Below, one piece after another: positions 36,255-61,110 of a stretch of 64,000 nt of DNA (the stretch's first letter is position 1; each line of letters opens with the position of its first letter). The position numbers were made by a program, and so were the translations under genes. The stretch is taken from NCBI RefSeq assembly GCF_003073045.1, contig NC_037594.1, positions 22,326,927 through 22,390,926 on the forward strand, given 5' to 3'. The notes under the pieces are model-generated. The model saw only the letters and a program-made list of their open reading frames with translations, had not been told where the DNA came from and searched no databases. This DNA comes from Pomacea canaliculata (Eukaryota > Mollusca > Gastropoda > Architaenioglossa > Ampullariidae).

Positions 36255-39200
36255 GCGCTGCTCTCCTTGATGCTCATCTCGAGGTGCACGCACAGCAGGG
36301 TGTGGCCCGTGGCCTTGTCATGCGCACTGTTGCCACCACTGAGTAGTCACCCTGCCACATAACAAAGGGCGTGACACTTTTTTTTAAATTGGAGAACACA
36401 GGCATAATAAGTAAGTATGGAAATATGTGGTGCAGAAGCTATAAACTATAGTCTCTGCCTCTTGCGCTACTCTTCCACACGCGATTTTCCCCTCTCTCCC
36501 CTTTTCCTACCACCAACCCACCCTCCAGTTGAGGGGGGCAGTGGAATAAGTGGAACAGACCGCACAGCTGCTGACCTATCTGAATATTTTTTCCTTGAAC
36601 TTTAGAAACCTGAATGACAACAGATATACAACTTAAAGAGAGAGAAATCGACTTATATACGTGGGACAAGCGCCTGAGGCAGGTGACACTAGCTCAGAAG
36701 CACGCATTCCCACAAGTTGATTGATAAGAAGACCTCTGTTGGGACCGCACACAGACTTCACAACATGAGCACACCTGAGTAAGGTCAGAGAGTTCAACAC
36801 TGAAAAAGCTACGTGTCGCCTTTTCGAGCACAGTCTTGGAACTTCCTCCTGCCACCCTTTTTTAAAAACTTTTATTAACGGTCTTGGACCGGGTGCGTAG
36901 GTAGCTAGGCGCTAACTGAATGGCTAAAGCCATGGATCGACATTCATCGAGTCCCACTGCTGCAATAAACTATATGTAATAAACTATGTTTTGTATTATT
37001 TGGAGATGGGGGTAGGAGAGATAGAAGACTATAATCAACTGGTTATCCCGCGGGCTCGATAATAAATTTAAGCGATTTCAGATATGTTTACTGCTCAAAC
37101 TGCTTATGTTACATCAGCCTGTATGCACATAGAGTTGAACAGTAGTAGCAGTCACAACAGGCGTGTTTACTCGAAATGTACATTGACTGAAAAGGGTGCA
37201 TAAAGAAAAGCGGGTGGAAGAATGTTTAATCCTTCTGAGCTGTTATTTACGGGGCAGACTATACGCATTTGCTTTAAAGGTGTCACTGTTATACCATTTA
37301 AGATGAGTTTGTACGCCGAGGAACTATTAAAGCTATTTAAGGTAAGAGACGATGACACATTAAAAATAGAAGACGGGTTCTTTGTGGGAGAAAAACCCTG
37401 ACATCAGTTCCACCCCAACACTTTCATAGACTGTCTTACCTTTACGACTGACCATTCTCTAACTGGGATATGGATCAAATTTGCCATGGGCACTTACTAT
37501 GCAATTGCTAAATTTTAAAGAACAAACCAATTCGACCCCTTATATATATTTTTTTTAAAAAGAGAGAATGTGTGTGTTCGAGAAGAGAAAGCACCTCGGC
37601 AATGAAGGTGAGAATGGCTGGGATGGCCGGCAGGTGGATGCTGTAGTTGTTGATTTCGATGGTGGCTGGCACTGGAGGTGGACACGTCGTCGTGTTGAGT
37701 GCCGGGAGCGTGGACAACATCGTCTTGACCTGCTCCCCGATGTCGGCGGTGATGCCGGCCCAGTTCTCGGATATCAACGTGTCCACTAACGTCTTGCTGC
37801 ACGTGTTTTCGTAGGTACTGCTCGTGCAAAAGAGGTCATGCGTGACTGACCACGAGGCAAAATATCAACACGAACACGGCACAACAACTTGCATTCGATT
37901 CTTCTTTACTTGTTGTTTTCTTAGATCCTGTTGGTTTCTGTGGAGGGCACAGTGACTCAAAGCAAGTGTCATAACGATAGTGAAACTCGGGTGTCTACTA
38001 ACGGTCGGTGATTTCCCTGAGTATCCTGGTTTGACTTCCAGCACTTGTGTGTGTGTGTGTGTGAATGCAAGCATTTTATGCTTTCTTGCACGTGTTTTTA
38101 TGCAAATGCAAGTTGAGAATAACATGAACTACACCAAAGAAAAGAATTAATCAAGGTAGAATAGAATCGTTGGTAGAATATAACTTGATCGCCACGACCC
38201 GAGGTCCTCGCTAAAGCAAGATTTTTGCCGAGACTCACCAAGAACCGATGTGGAAGAGGCAGGGGATAGGAAGGTCGAGAAGAAATGTGTGCCGTTTGAT
38301 GGACAGGCTGATGGTTATGTCTTCCGGGATGGCGGTGGAAGTCTGGGCTTTCACGGACAGGCTGATTGAACCGGGTATCTCCATTGGCATCGGCGTCATC
38401 GATAAGCTATGGATCACAAGGCCTGGATCGCTACCTGTGTATATTATACAGTCAAGACGATGCAAGATGTGGTGATGCGGTCATAAACCGATGATTTGTT
38501 TATATGTACAAATCGTCATAATGGTTAATTAGTGTACATCAATTGCTGCTTGGTTTTTCCACAAACACACAAGCATCTGAGTAAATGAGTAGTGTTTGTA
38601 CCCTTATGTCATAAAAGCTGGAATACAACGAGTACCGATTGACATTACACACTTAAACAATACAAAAGATATCAATCGTCACAGAAAATGCACAGGACAT
38701 ATTATGATTGTCTCCCCGTACTAATCGACACAGCAGAAGGCATCCCCTCCAGTAACTGGTTTTTTTTTTCATCTCCCCCATTACCCCTCTCCCCGCTCAT
38801 ATTTTTGCTATTGCCTCTAGCCAGCACTACCATCCCTCATCTGCTTTACATCCTCCACCTCATGCACGATGTTCAGGACCTGCCTACAAGCTCCTTACAT
38901 CTGCAGCTGATTGTAGATCAGGGCCATCGACTGCCTGCGAGTTCCCAAGAGCTCATGATGACTAATAAATTTGGCCAATCGTCTTTGTAGCAAGTGACTT
39001 AACAGTTCGATGAAATAAAATGTCCAGGGAATATTCTGGCATCTGGCATCTTCTCTTGTCCGAGGCGTGCGAAAAGAAAAAATAACTATTAGCAGCTTCT
39101 CATTGCACGTCGATCAATCTTCGCGGATGCAGACAGAAAAGAGGAAGGAAGGAAGGGTAGGAAGAAAACGATCAAATGATTGAAGAACTGAATGCGAGGC

Positions 39201-39415
39201 TGAACTCGGATGTCATCCGCGCTGCGCATGACCCTGCAACCTTATTCTCTAAGCCTGCTCATACTTGTCATCGTTTTATCATTTTCATCTATCTACCCTG
39301 CTTTTAGCACCAACGAAGGAAACTGTTACCGCAATCAGTCCATTGCAGCTGCGTGACTGCTGCCAGACAGACTGTCGCACTCAAAGCCAAAATTAAGACT
39401 CGAAAAAGGCTCCAT
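36255..39415 (-). pseudogene. GM2A: GM2-activator-like gene copy A, damaged at both ends
   Basis: Exon-by-exon equivalent of copy B. Minus-strand pieces are 39,415-39,330 (signal peptide), 38,434-38,239, 37,817-37,595 and about 36,351-36,255. Exons 2 and 3 are open and well kept (MEIPGSISLSV, LPIPCLFHIGS then C-TYENTCSKTLVDTL, ILTFIAE), and exon 3 has one extra Thr codon. Exon 1 is 86 nt against 85 in copy B (TTTTT run), so the ATG is out of frame with ILALSATVCLAAVTQLQWTD, and no other in-frame ATG is present. Exon 4 has two extra bases after GDYSVVAT, and the copy B stop codon is changed. The TATA box of copy B is not kept here. Together this argues for a pseudogene, although middle exons this clean suggest recent loss. 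Confidence 0.7.
36890..36965 (+). repeat. Weak tRNA-like (SINE head?) sequence
   Basis: It has an A-box-like word (taggtagctaggcgctaac), a small stem (tggctaaagcca) and a B-box-like word (attcatcgagtccc) at tRNA-like spacing. The cloverleaf is poor, so it is not a functional tRNA gene. It shares cgagtcccact with the better candidate at 60,900. Confidence 0.2.
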
Positions 39416-41110
39416 TGAAGACAAGGGCTCCTTCGTCTCCTGTCAGAATCGCTGTCTCAACCTCTTTAGTCGCAAGGGTCGGGAGATAGTGAATCACCTT
39501 ACTACCCGAAACACATTTTAGAAAAGCTGGCTGGGAGGTAGGAGTGGGTTGGGTTGGGGGGCAGGCCATGGTGCAACGAGTGTCTGAGTCGTTGGAACGA
39601 TGAGTGACTTACTGGCTGTGTGTACCAACTGGCAGTTCTCAGTGTCTCCTTTTTGTATGAAACACCTATGTTTCTGTTATCTTGTAAAAACCGACAGCAG
39701 GTTTTTCACTGTTCAACATAACAGCTCTACTATGCAGATTTGAAGGGGTTTATTGAATTTTGTAACTGTTTTATTAATTAACAAAATATATTTCAGTAAA
39801 TAATAATAAAAGATCTTCTATCTGTGGTGCAGATTTAGATGGCACCCATTTTTTTCAGATGTGACCAACAACGGCAAATCGAACAAATCCAATTCCTATT
39901 CACTTTTTTCTTAATTTTTAATCAGTATAGTGTGCTGTCTTTGTACAGAGATAACAGTTTCTAAACCGTTTGGATGTTGGCCAATGGTGCTTGTCTGTTA
40001 CTGTTTTGTATTTCCACGTCTCATCAAGGAGGGGACTTCAGCTGTCGACCATTTAGTGCCACATCAACTACTACCTCGTTTGCTGGCAGGATTTTTAGGA
40101 ATGTTTTGGAGGAAGTGAATTTTGAGGAATTATTCGGGAAATGTACAAGCATCGTGATCTACAGATCTTTGTCATTAACAATTTACCATTTTGCCCCAGT
40201 CTCCTTTTTTTATGGTAAAAATAATATGTATTTTAAGAATTAACTCTGATATGGTAGGAATTTCTATTTTTGACAGCAAATTAAGTAGTAAGGATTCTTC
40301 AGTTTGTGGTAAAAAGCTTTCATATGCCTTTAGGGGCTTATACTTTCTCAAGCTGATGTAAATCGAAATGTAAATCCTCCCACGCAGTTCTTCCTTTCTT
40401 GCTGGAGTAGATCGCCTCGTATGCTTTTTCTCTAACGAGAATTATGTTCATTGAATATTTTCGTAATAAAACAATAATTAATAAAGACGGGAAGGGGAGG
40501 GAGGGGCTAAGTTTTTCCAGTTTTAGAAAGTCTTTCTTTTTAAGCAGGCATATGGTGTCTGTGCCTCTGAAATGACCCTGCCATTATCGTTTTTTCATGA
40601 TCCACATTACTTCTGATATGGGTACATCTTGGTCAGGTCAACGTTTGCATGTTAAATGATTGTCTACATGCACAGCAACTTATCATTAGGTTAGGATTTG
40701 TGGTTGTTCGGATATCCTTTGCACTCTTGGGTTGGATGATTATCTGGTGAAGATGATTATAGAACCCCGCGTAATTAAAAAAAAATCGTAGTGCGGCAGT
40801 TGTTCGTTCCTTTTTATTTTCATACAACAATTTTTGAAAGCTTACGAACCATCTTAACAAGCTAGAAAGTTTATCATCGCTTTTGAAAAAAAAAAAACCT
40901 GTACTAACTCGCACTGGAATGTACTCGTGGTGCGCCACCCCTTTCTTAGGATTAAAAAAGACGATACAGGAACTAAATTCCGCTCAGGGTCCCAACCCGT
41001 CAACAGGATTTCAACCTATTTTAAAAAGAAATGCCAGCTCATTTCCACCACCTCCTCACTACATAATAACAGCTCATTTTTCAAAGTAGTTTCTTGCAAG
41101 GTATATTTGT
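39416..41110. repeat. 5' part of the copy A duplication unit and the junction between tandem GM2A units
   Basis: 39,420-40,210 is alignable by eye with 43,290-44,040, upstream of copy B. Shared words include tactgt.ttgtatttcc.cgt.t.atcaa, then ggatttttaggaatg/ggatttgtaaagat and gaatattctgaagatcat-like ends. So the duplicated unit is longer than the gene. 40,210-41,110 looks unique and non-coding. The 3' side of each unit also matches (gcagtcggcatagcaggaag at about 36,030; gcagtcaggttagcaggaag at about 41,140). Confidence 0.5.
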
Positions 41111-41179
41111 CATTCTTCGTGTCATACACTGTCAGTCTCAAAGCAGTCAGGTTAGCAGGAAGACAATTCATAGAATGTT

Positions 41180-41185
41180 TTTATT
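41180..41185 (-). terminator. Candidate polyadenylation signal of GM2A-like copy B
   Basis: AATAAA on the minus strand (tttatt on plus), about 185 bp after the copy B stop codon, within an A-rich stretch. It is the nearest canonical hexamer downstream. Confidence 0.35.
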
Positions 41186-41368
41186 TTTTTTTTTTTTAAT
41201 TTTATCTTGCCACGATCATCATTACAAGTGCGATAGAAAATCGAGGATCTGTAGCTGGAGAAATCGCGTGAAAAGGTCTATGGCCATTGCAATAATATTA
41301 CAAAATGTAAGATGGATGGAGGGTATGCCACTCTTCATCTGCTGCAAAGAAAGCCCATACATTCGCTG

Positions 41369-43278
41369 CTACTTGATGCTCATCTCGAAAAACACACACA
41401 TCAGGGTGTGGCCAGTGGCTTTGTCACGAGCAGTCGCCACAACTGAGTAGTCACCCTGCAATATGACATAATGTGAAAGTGCAGGAGTGATCATCTCTGG
41501 CCAGTCTCTCTATTTTATTCTTCTCGCTCACCCTACTTCCAGCAAATGCTCGACAGTCATTTTTTAAACAGATCTCACAGACATGCATGCCGCCCAAACG
41601 GCTACAAGTACCCCTGGCACGCAAATAAGTACATAAAAATAGTTTAAACAGTGGCAGTAATTACCGGAATCATGACAATGTCTCTACACCAGTAGTGGTT
41701 GAAAACAACGACAGAACCAAGTAACGTAGCCAAAAAAATAACCGAGGGGTTCAAACCCCACCCGTACATTTAGTTATTTATTATTTTTTTTTTTTTTTGG
41801 GAGGGGGGTGGGGTGAGACAAGGTCGTTATTTTGGACCTGTGGTTAGAATCCTCCCCCTTCCCACCCAGCACTTTTAATAATAATCCTTGACACGGTAAA
41901 CCACTGAGATCCTCTTCTCCTACGTTCACCTAAACTCTTTTCTAACTTAACCTTTCAGTGGCTAAAAAGACAGTGAAAGGAAAGTGGTGAAAGAAAATAT
42001 CGACTGATTAGGTAATATTTTTAAGAAACTCTTTCACCGCACATCGACAATGAAGGTGAGAATGGCTGGGATGGCCGGCAGGCGGATGCTGTAGTTGTTG
42101 ACTGCGATGGAGGCTGGCACTGGAGGTGGACACGTTGTGTTGAGTGCCGGCAACGTGGACAACATCGTCTTGATCTGCTGCCCGATGTCGGCCGTGATGC
42201 CGGCCCAGTTCTCGGATATCAACGTGTCCACCAACGGCTTGCTGCACGTGTTCTCGTAGGTACTGCACGTGCAAAAGAGGTTATGCATGAATGGACATTG
42301 GAAAAACATGAAAATTTTGCACAGCAACTTGCCTTTTTCACTAACAGTTTTGTTTTCTTGTTTAGTTTGATTTTTGAGACCTACAGGTTTCTTGTTCAGA
42401 ATATCTGATCGAAAGATGAAGAATATATAGCTTTGTCGAGGGCAGAACTCTATGTCCTGAAGCTCTAGTAGAAGTCGTGTTTTAGCCATTATGGTGCCCA
42501 AACTCACCAAGAACCGATGTGCAAGAAGCAGGGGAGTGGAACATCGAGAAGAAAGGTGTGACGCTTGATGATCAGGCTGATGGTCATGTCTTCTGGAATA
42601 GGGACGGAAGTCCGGGCACTCACGGACAGGCTGATTGAACCGGGTATCTCCATGGGCATCGGCGTTATGGATAAACTGCTGATGACAAGGCCTGGATCGC
42701 TACCTATGCATAGTACAGCTGTCATGTTAAGATAATTCGAGGGGTTTAACAGTAACATGTACCTTGTTTATGTCTTAATATATGGCAACATAATTAGCTT
42801 TAATTGAGGCTCTCATTCCTGATATAATGCTCTCTCTATCACACACACACAGAGAGTAGGTCATACTGGCAATATATTCGGCCAATTTTCTTTATAACCA
42901 ACATCACTTAACAGTTAAATGACACGCTCATCTCCAAGCGAAACTTTGAATGTCTGATGCGTGCTTGAACGAATAAAATATAACAACAGTTAGAGATACC
43001 CATGTAACTCGTCTTCCTGAGTGCCTATAAGAAAGGATAGAAAGAAAAGTATCAAACGTTCGAAGGACCGAATGCAAAGCTGGACTCCACATTTCATCCA
43101 CACATCGAATGCTCTCTGAAGCAAACTTTTTTCAGCCTGCATCATTACATCTTTTTCACCCAACTACTCGGAACAACTAAAAGAAACCATTACCGCAATC
43201 GGTCCATTGCAGCTGCGAGGCTGCTGTTATATAAGCTGTCGCGCTGAAAGCCAAAATCAAATTCTGGAAAGAAACCAT
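41369..43278 (-). CDS. GM2A: GM2-activator-like secreted glycolipid-binding protein, copy B (4 exons)
   Basis: ML-domain protein of the GM2 activator type. In vertebrates this lysosomal cofactor lifts GM2 ganglioside for hexosaminidase A. The lipid ligand in this animal is unknown. Exons on the minus strand are 43,278-43,194, 42,703-42,508, 42,262-42,043 and 41,455-41,369. The total of 588 nt gives 195 aa, near the usual 193. The N-terminus MVSFQNLILAFSATAYITAA is a signal peptide. WTDCGGSDPGLVI, MEIPGSISLSV, VPLPCFLHIGSC-TYENTC, ITADIG.QI and GDYSVVATARDK align in order with the human protein (FSWDNC, VPGNVTLSV, KIPCTDYIGSCTF, GNYRI). Six cysteines remain, against eight in the human protein. 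The intron 3 donor is GTGC in both copies. All phases join. The tandem copy A lies just downstream and is broken. Confidence 0.88.
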
Positions 43279-43336
43279 TCTGCTTCTTTGCTTCTCTGTC
43301 TGAACCCTTTTGTCCCAAGGGTAGGAGAATTGCGAA

Positions 43337-43344
43337 TTATATAG
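43337..43344 (-). promoter_or_regulatory. TATA box of GM2A-like copy B
   Basis: CTATATAA on the minus strand, about 60 bp upstream of the start ATG. The matching place in copy A (about 39,490) reads gatagtgaatcacc and has no TATA word. Confidence 0.45.
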
Positions 43345-44302
43345 TCTGGTACCCAAAACGCGCGTTTTATAAAAGATCAGGTAGGATAAGATGTGGACCA
43401 CGGTATGTGAAGGGCTTGGTTATTAAAATAAATATGCGACAAAAGTGCATCTTCAGATACAGTTGGTTTTGTTACCGTTTTGTTTCTGTGATATCTTGGG
43501 TGCAAAGATCAAAAGTTTATACCAGAGATATATTTTTATGTTGATCTGAAATGATTTCAGGGGATTGTTTAGAGACAGTTCATGTCAAGTTCAAATGTAT
43601 GTAAAGTTCAAATTTATTTCTCCTTAAGAAGTTAAGATATAATATCGTTCCTTTTTATTTCATCATCTAGATCTAGAACATTGAGCTGTCTTTCTTGAGT
43701 TGTGGCTTTGAAACTCCGATTCCTTCAAACATATGCTGTAATTAGCTGTTGCTTGTCATGAGGAGAAAATAATACTCGTATTTATTATTTGTCACGGAGT
43801 TGTTTTTTTTTTCTTGTTATCTTACATTTTATTATTTTATTGTTACTGTCATACTTTGCATTTCCGCGTTTTATCAAAGTAGATCTTAAATTAACGGCTT
43901 GATATGGTGTTACGACAGGAAATTTTTACCTCCGATGGTTGGTAATTTTTGAAGGGAGGGGGAAGTGTTCAGGAGGATTTGTAAAGATATTTTGTGAATA
44001 TTTACGAGAAGAATATTCTGAAGATCATTTCTCATTGAGTGTTCGAATGTGTATGGCATGGCTTTAAAGTCAAAGCTAGCCTAGGTACCCGCCGTCACCC
44101 GGACGATGTCGCGGATCAGATCGAAGGAATGGGAGGCAAGAGACGCCGTGTATGTGTTTCGGGGACTCCAAATAACACAACTTTTACAACGGAAACAATT
44201 AAAATTGCCCCCCCCCCCATTAATTTGGGAGATAACGGATTTCAATCACATCTGGATTTGTTGAGAAAACAGGAAGTGACAATTGGACTGTATTTCTAAA
44301 TA

Positions 44303-44465
44303 CAGGTGGACTGATGTCTGACATGGCTGCCGAGACCAATGTTTATTTGTGAAGTTCTCAGCTGCCAGCCTCATGAATGTGACTAACACACATATTGTGT
44401 ACACACCAACTTCTGGAAAAAAATCGTCCGCAAGCAGTCCATTTATACAATTAAGTTCGTGGAGA
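44303..44465 (+). repeat. Diverged relative of the 195 bp element at 6,628
   Basis: Shares aggtggactg, gccgagaccaatg, gaagttctc, tctggaaaaaa.tcgtc.gcaagcagtcca and aagttcgtg with 6,640-6,822, in the same order and strand. No target-site duplication is evident. This shows that the 195 bp insert belongs to a dispersed family. Confidence 0.6.
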
Positions 44466-44952
44466 AACTGTAAACATTGAATGTCGCAGTTGACAAACGG
44501 GCACACAGAAAGGAACGAAACACAAATTACAATACACAGTTTTTTCAGTTCTAATAGACACAGTAAACCCTGACCAAATAAGTTTATTGCTTTTGTTGGC
44601 TAGAACTCGATCTTTATGTTTACCGAGCAGAACGTTTAATTGTTAGAATATTTACGCGAGTGCACGAATTAACCCACACACCCACAGGTAAAACGATCGT
44701 TTAACTGTTATTTTCGGGTTTCCTTGGGGTCTTAATCGGGCTTTTCATTCAGATGATGCTGAACATGTAAACGTACATTATCTAGCTGGATACAATTCGA
44801 GCTTAGCAATTCATATTTTCAGCAACGGATACAATAGAGTCAGCTACGCCCATCGTGTGGTTCGCCCTTATAACGGCGAGAGGTGTTCTAATTTTAGCAA
44901 CAGGAACTCAACGTGACGCACAGAATCCTCCCACTGCGCAAGTGCAAAACAT

Positions 44953-45134
44953 CCAAAATGGCGACCTGTGGTAAACCTGCTTGGGAATAAGTCAAGGATG
45001 AAGAAAGTTATTATGGGTTATGTAGAAACGTGTCATGCAGCATAGAATTAGAAGCAGTAACACGAAGACTATTTACTTCCTACTTTTTAATGTGCTTTCC
45101 AGTTCGTTTTCCAATGACAACTAAAGAAGTTTAA
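44953..45134 (+). promoter_or_regulatory. Probable kinase 5' UTR exon, YY1-like start element and uORF
   Basis: caaaatggcgacctgtg is followed by a donor (gtaaac at 44,971). An acceptor at 45,101-45,102 (gctttccag) opens the coding exon. If spliced this way, the ATG in the YY1-like word begins a 14-codon upstream frame, MATCVRFPMTTKEV, that ends at 45,134, 24 bp before the kinase start. This is inference from splice words only. Confidence 0.35.
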
Positions 45135-45157
45135 TCATCTGGACGAGGATTATCAAC

Positions 45158-57586
<12,429 letters not shown>

Positions 57587-60500
57587 GTTAGTGTATTGTG
57601 ATATGGCACACCAGCTCATAGCCTACTGCACGTATCATGTACATGTATTCTTGTCCACAGGGAAGTAGGTATTTGATTTTGGTATGATAACATTTTTGTT
57701 TTTGAGTTACACCTTCCTGGAGAGGACATATTACCATTAGTATGCTTAATCTCACCTTACACCAAAAGGTGGAAAAATATAAAAAGACATTGGCTGCAAC
57801 AAAGATCAATATATCACATCCCTGTGCCTCAAGCACTGTGGACAGCTATTCTAGCCCTGGCCTGCCAGGATGGGGTCTGCTTGCGCAAATTTGCTTTGCA
57901 TGGGGAGAGCATTATCACAGGATGGAGGTATGTGATTCTCTGTAATAGCCTTTGTCGTGGTGGGATTGTAAATGAAGGTCTCTGATTATCATTGGCCCAG
58001 GAGAGTGCTTATGGATGCTTTTGCAACCCTAATGGAAAGTGGGCAGAACATGTAATCCTTGTTTGGTAATTACTTTGTGTATCAAAACATGAAAAGATAG
58101 GTAAGGCCAAGGATTACAATGTAAACCATCCTAGTCCATCATTATGTACAATGTTGGAGTGACCAACCTCTTTCCTGCCCTAATTGTGGGACCGCTAGTG
58201 CATGCCCAGTGGTTAGAACGTGACCATTAACAGTCATGCCTCTACCCTGGTGGATGGGTAAGGAGGTCAGAGAGCTTGTGACATCAACAGTCATGCCGGT
58301 GCCCCGGCGGATAGGTAAGGAGGAAGAAGGCACTTCAGATTCCCATGAAGAATTCTGCTGTGTACTTTCCTTTGACATAAATTATGTAATATCCTCCCAT
58401 ATTATCAAAAAAAAAGCTGTATCACTTTGTGTAAGGAGAGAGAGACTTCTAAGTGAACTTCAAGCTGGGTTCCGAGTTGCTTTTGCAATGCTCAGGGTGT
58501 AAAACTTTTGACAAAATGCCGCCGAGTTAGCTTACGGTAGGTGAGTGAGAGAGGAGGTGCTAGCTGTCTGACACTGGGTCATGCTCCAGACAGGCATAAA
58601 GGCGGGGTTTGACCCAGAGATGCAAAGGATCAGTCGTAAACACTGTCTGACGAACAAAAACAATCAAGTGACGGGAGAGGACGAGCTGAACATAGATGAT
58701 GTCACAAGCGGCTTCAGTAGATGTCGCGGGTATGTGTAAGAGGTTGGTGGTGATGGGTTGGGTGGATGCGCACTTATAATAGCTGCTCTATCACCGAGAT
58801 AACTCGCACACTAGAAATTGCTGTACTCAAGCTCCGCTCACTCGTCAAGCAAATGAAAGGACAGCAAACGGACGAATGCATTTCTTAACATCTTAGCTAT
58901 GAGAAAGCAAAGAGCGCAGAAACGGTGATGAGATTTCTTGTATTAAGTTCGCACAACTTAAGAGTACGCTTTGGTCAGGAACGACAGGAGAAACAGAGAG
59001 ATAAATCTCGCCACTGCCTTTGTCATAACCTGCTTGGGCAATCTGCTACATCGATCTGCTTGACCTCCCGAACCCGAGAGCCAACTTGGGCACGCAGTTG
59101 CCGTCAAGCAGGCGGCCACAGTTCACAGCGAACCACCCACGTTGTGCCACCTCTCTCGTCTGATCGCATACCCAGCCCACATTACAAAAATGTTTTTGTT
59201 TTTTTTTTTTATCCCCTTTGCGGAGGATCATAAATTGGGCCATAAATTTCTGCCCAGTTCGTTGCTGGTGTCACCATATGGAGTCAACGCCCCTTTCTAC
59301 TTTGCATGCGGACTAGAGTTCGCGTTCGCGATTAGCCTTTAGCGAATGTTGAGACTAGCAAGTAAGAGCTCCCGTCTTGTAGTGCGGGCGCTAACCCAAT
59401 GGAATTCAGGCTGGGCTTGCTTCATTAAAGAATGCAATGGGAAAGAGGCAGAGAGGGAAATGAAGTGAGGGACAGCGAGACGCCGGCTGATGGTTTAGGA
59501 AGTCCTCTCGCGACCTGCCGTCAGTCTTGGAGAACCTTTTACCCTGATTGACTTCCGTGCCACTTTAGACTTGCAGTCCTTTTTAAATGCTCAATAGATG
59601 AAGGTTCCGAATAGAAGCTTACATTCCGCTCCCTCCACCACCCACCACACATACACAACACGCGCACACGCTCCACTATCTCCACAACGTGATGAGTCTT
59701 ATGGGCAAGATGTGACATCATAGCATGTGAGCAGTGGTGAAGGTGATCATGTAGTATAGAGTTCTGTAGGTGGTTCTACAGATGCTCTGCTGTTTTCTTC
59801 CTGCTTCCCAGCTTAATTCTCACAAGGATGCATGAGAATTTGTCGGTGGCAAGCAAAGGACAACGGACACCCGCACCCAATCTCTGCAAGTGTGGCTGCA
59901 GGTTACAAGACTAAGCAGCTTAGCGCGAGGTTTTGTTATGAATCTCTCTCGCTTGCTTGCTCGTTCTGTCTCATCTCTGTCAAAATCTCAAATTCTGCCA
60001 AATTTTCTGCGCGTTTCGATAATTTAATTTGTTAACAATAACAAATGAAAAGGATACACCCTCCCGCCGGCGCACCCACGCACTCGCATGCCCATACACA
60101 CCCACACACACATTATGAAAGCCCGTTGCCGCAGTGCAGTAGGTGTGTTGTAAGAAAATATAAGAGTGACCATTTTGAAGTGTGTATTAAAACCTACCCT
60201 GAGGAGTCTTATGTCTTGCAATGCCGAGATCTTATACAAGTTTATCTTACTGTAACGTAGGTTGCAGATGAGTGCACAGAAGGGCGGAGGCTGGACTCCC
60301 ATGTGCCCTGGCGCCTGAGTGCAGTAGCGTGGTAGATGGAAGTTATGGAGATTTTGTCATTTGTATTCTGAACGCTGTCGCGTAGTCTGTTGGTCGTGAA
60401 CTTGACGGAAGAATGGGGGGAGGGATTGCAGTGACAGAATAAGGTCGATGCTGTCCTAAGCGGCCTGTACCCCTTGCCCTGCCGCTGCTGTCTGTCCTCC

Positions 60501-60894
60501 TCTCTGTGACAAACCATTTTATCCGAACGTCAGTCCTTTACATCCAGCGGTCAGTCGCCCCGTGCCCTGCCACTGCCAGCTGTCCTGGACTCCGGAGACA
60601 AGCATTTGATCCGAACGCCAGTCCCTTTACCCCAAGAGGCCGTTGGGCCGGTTGACTGGGAGCAGCTAATATGCTTCCTTCCGGACGGTGTCGGGGCTGC
60701 CTGGCTGACCATAGTGTACATTGGCGGCGGCCACGCTAGACAACAGTTGGTTTATGCTTCGGGAGCGTGCCGAGAGCGTCAGGCAAATGTTTTTACTGCA
60801 ACAGGATCGGCTTGACTTGTCAACCGCTTGTACACGAAATGACACTTTTAAGAAAATTAAATTACGCCTGTGTGGATGTGCCTTTTGCAGGTAC
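57587..60894. other. Intron-like or intergenic sequence after the last kinase exon
   Basis: No exon of the expected PKK coiled-coil (long runs of E, K, Q and R) is found on the plus strand. A 58 bp diverged tandem pair lies at about 58,220-58,330 (acagtcatgcc... ggtaaggagg twice), and an 88 bp tandem pair at 60,470-60,645. Base composition becomes less AT-rich after about 58,450. None of the open frames here resembles a known protein. Confidence 0.4.
60470..60645. repeat. Two-unit tandem repeat, 88 bp period
   Basis: Unit 1 starts ccccttgccctgccgctgc and unit 2 ccccgtgccctgccactgcc. Both continue to tttgatccgaacg.cagtcc (unit 1 ttttatccgaacgtcagtcc). The identity is about 75-80% by eye. Confidence 0.6.
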
Positions 60895-61110
60895 GTCTGT
60901 TGACCTCTGGAGATGCCCAGAGACCGGATAGCTAGTGTACGTGGAGAAAGTCGTTGGTTCGAGTCCCACTCGGCGCGGTGCCTGGAAATTATCCCCACCC
61001 CACCACCACTACCACCCGCTTGTAAGGAAATTGATTTATCAGAGAAGGTAAAGGCGGAGTAAAGACAGGATTGAGCTCCTGCCTTCCACACACCGAGTCC
61101 TAAACATGGC
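60895..61110 (+). mobile_element. Probable tRNA-derived SINE
   Basis: An A-box-like word (gatagctagtgtacgtgg) and a perfect B box (ggttcgagtcc) are spaced as in a tRNA gene. A C/A-rich link (ccccaccccaccaccactacc) and an unrelated tail (ggtaaaggcggag...gagctcctgccttccaca) follow. The arms do not pair well enough for a tRNA gene. The exact ends and target-site duplication are not found. Confidence 0.45.

Noticed and set aside
41735-41760. tRNA T-arm-like word (ggggttcaaacccc)
   Set aside because: No matching D-arm, anticodon arm or acceptor stem around it; only a short palindrome.
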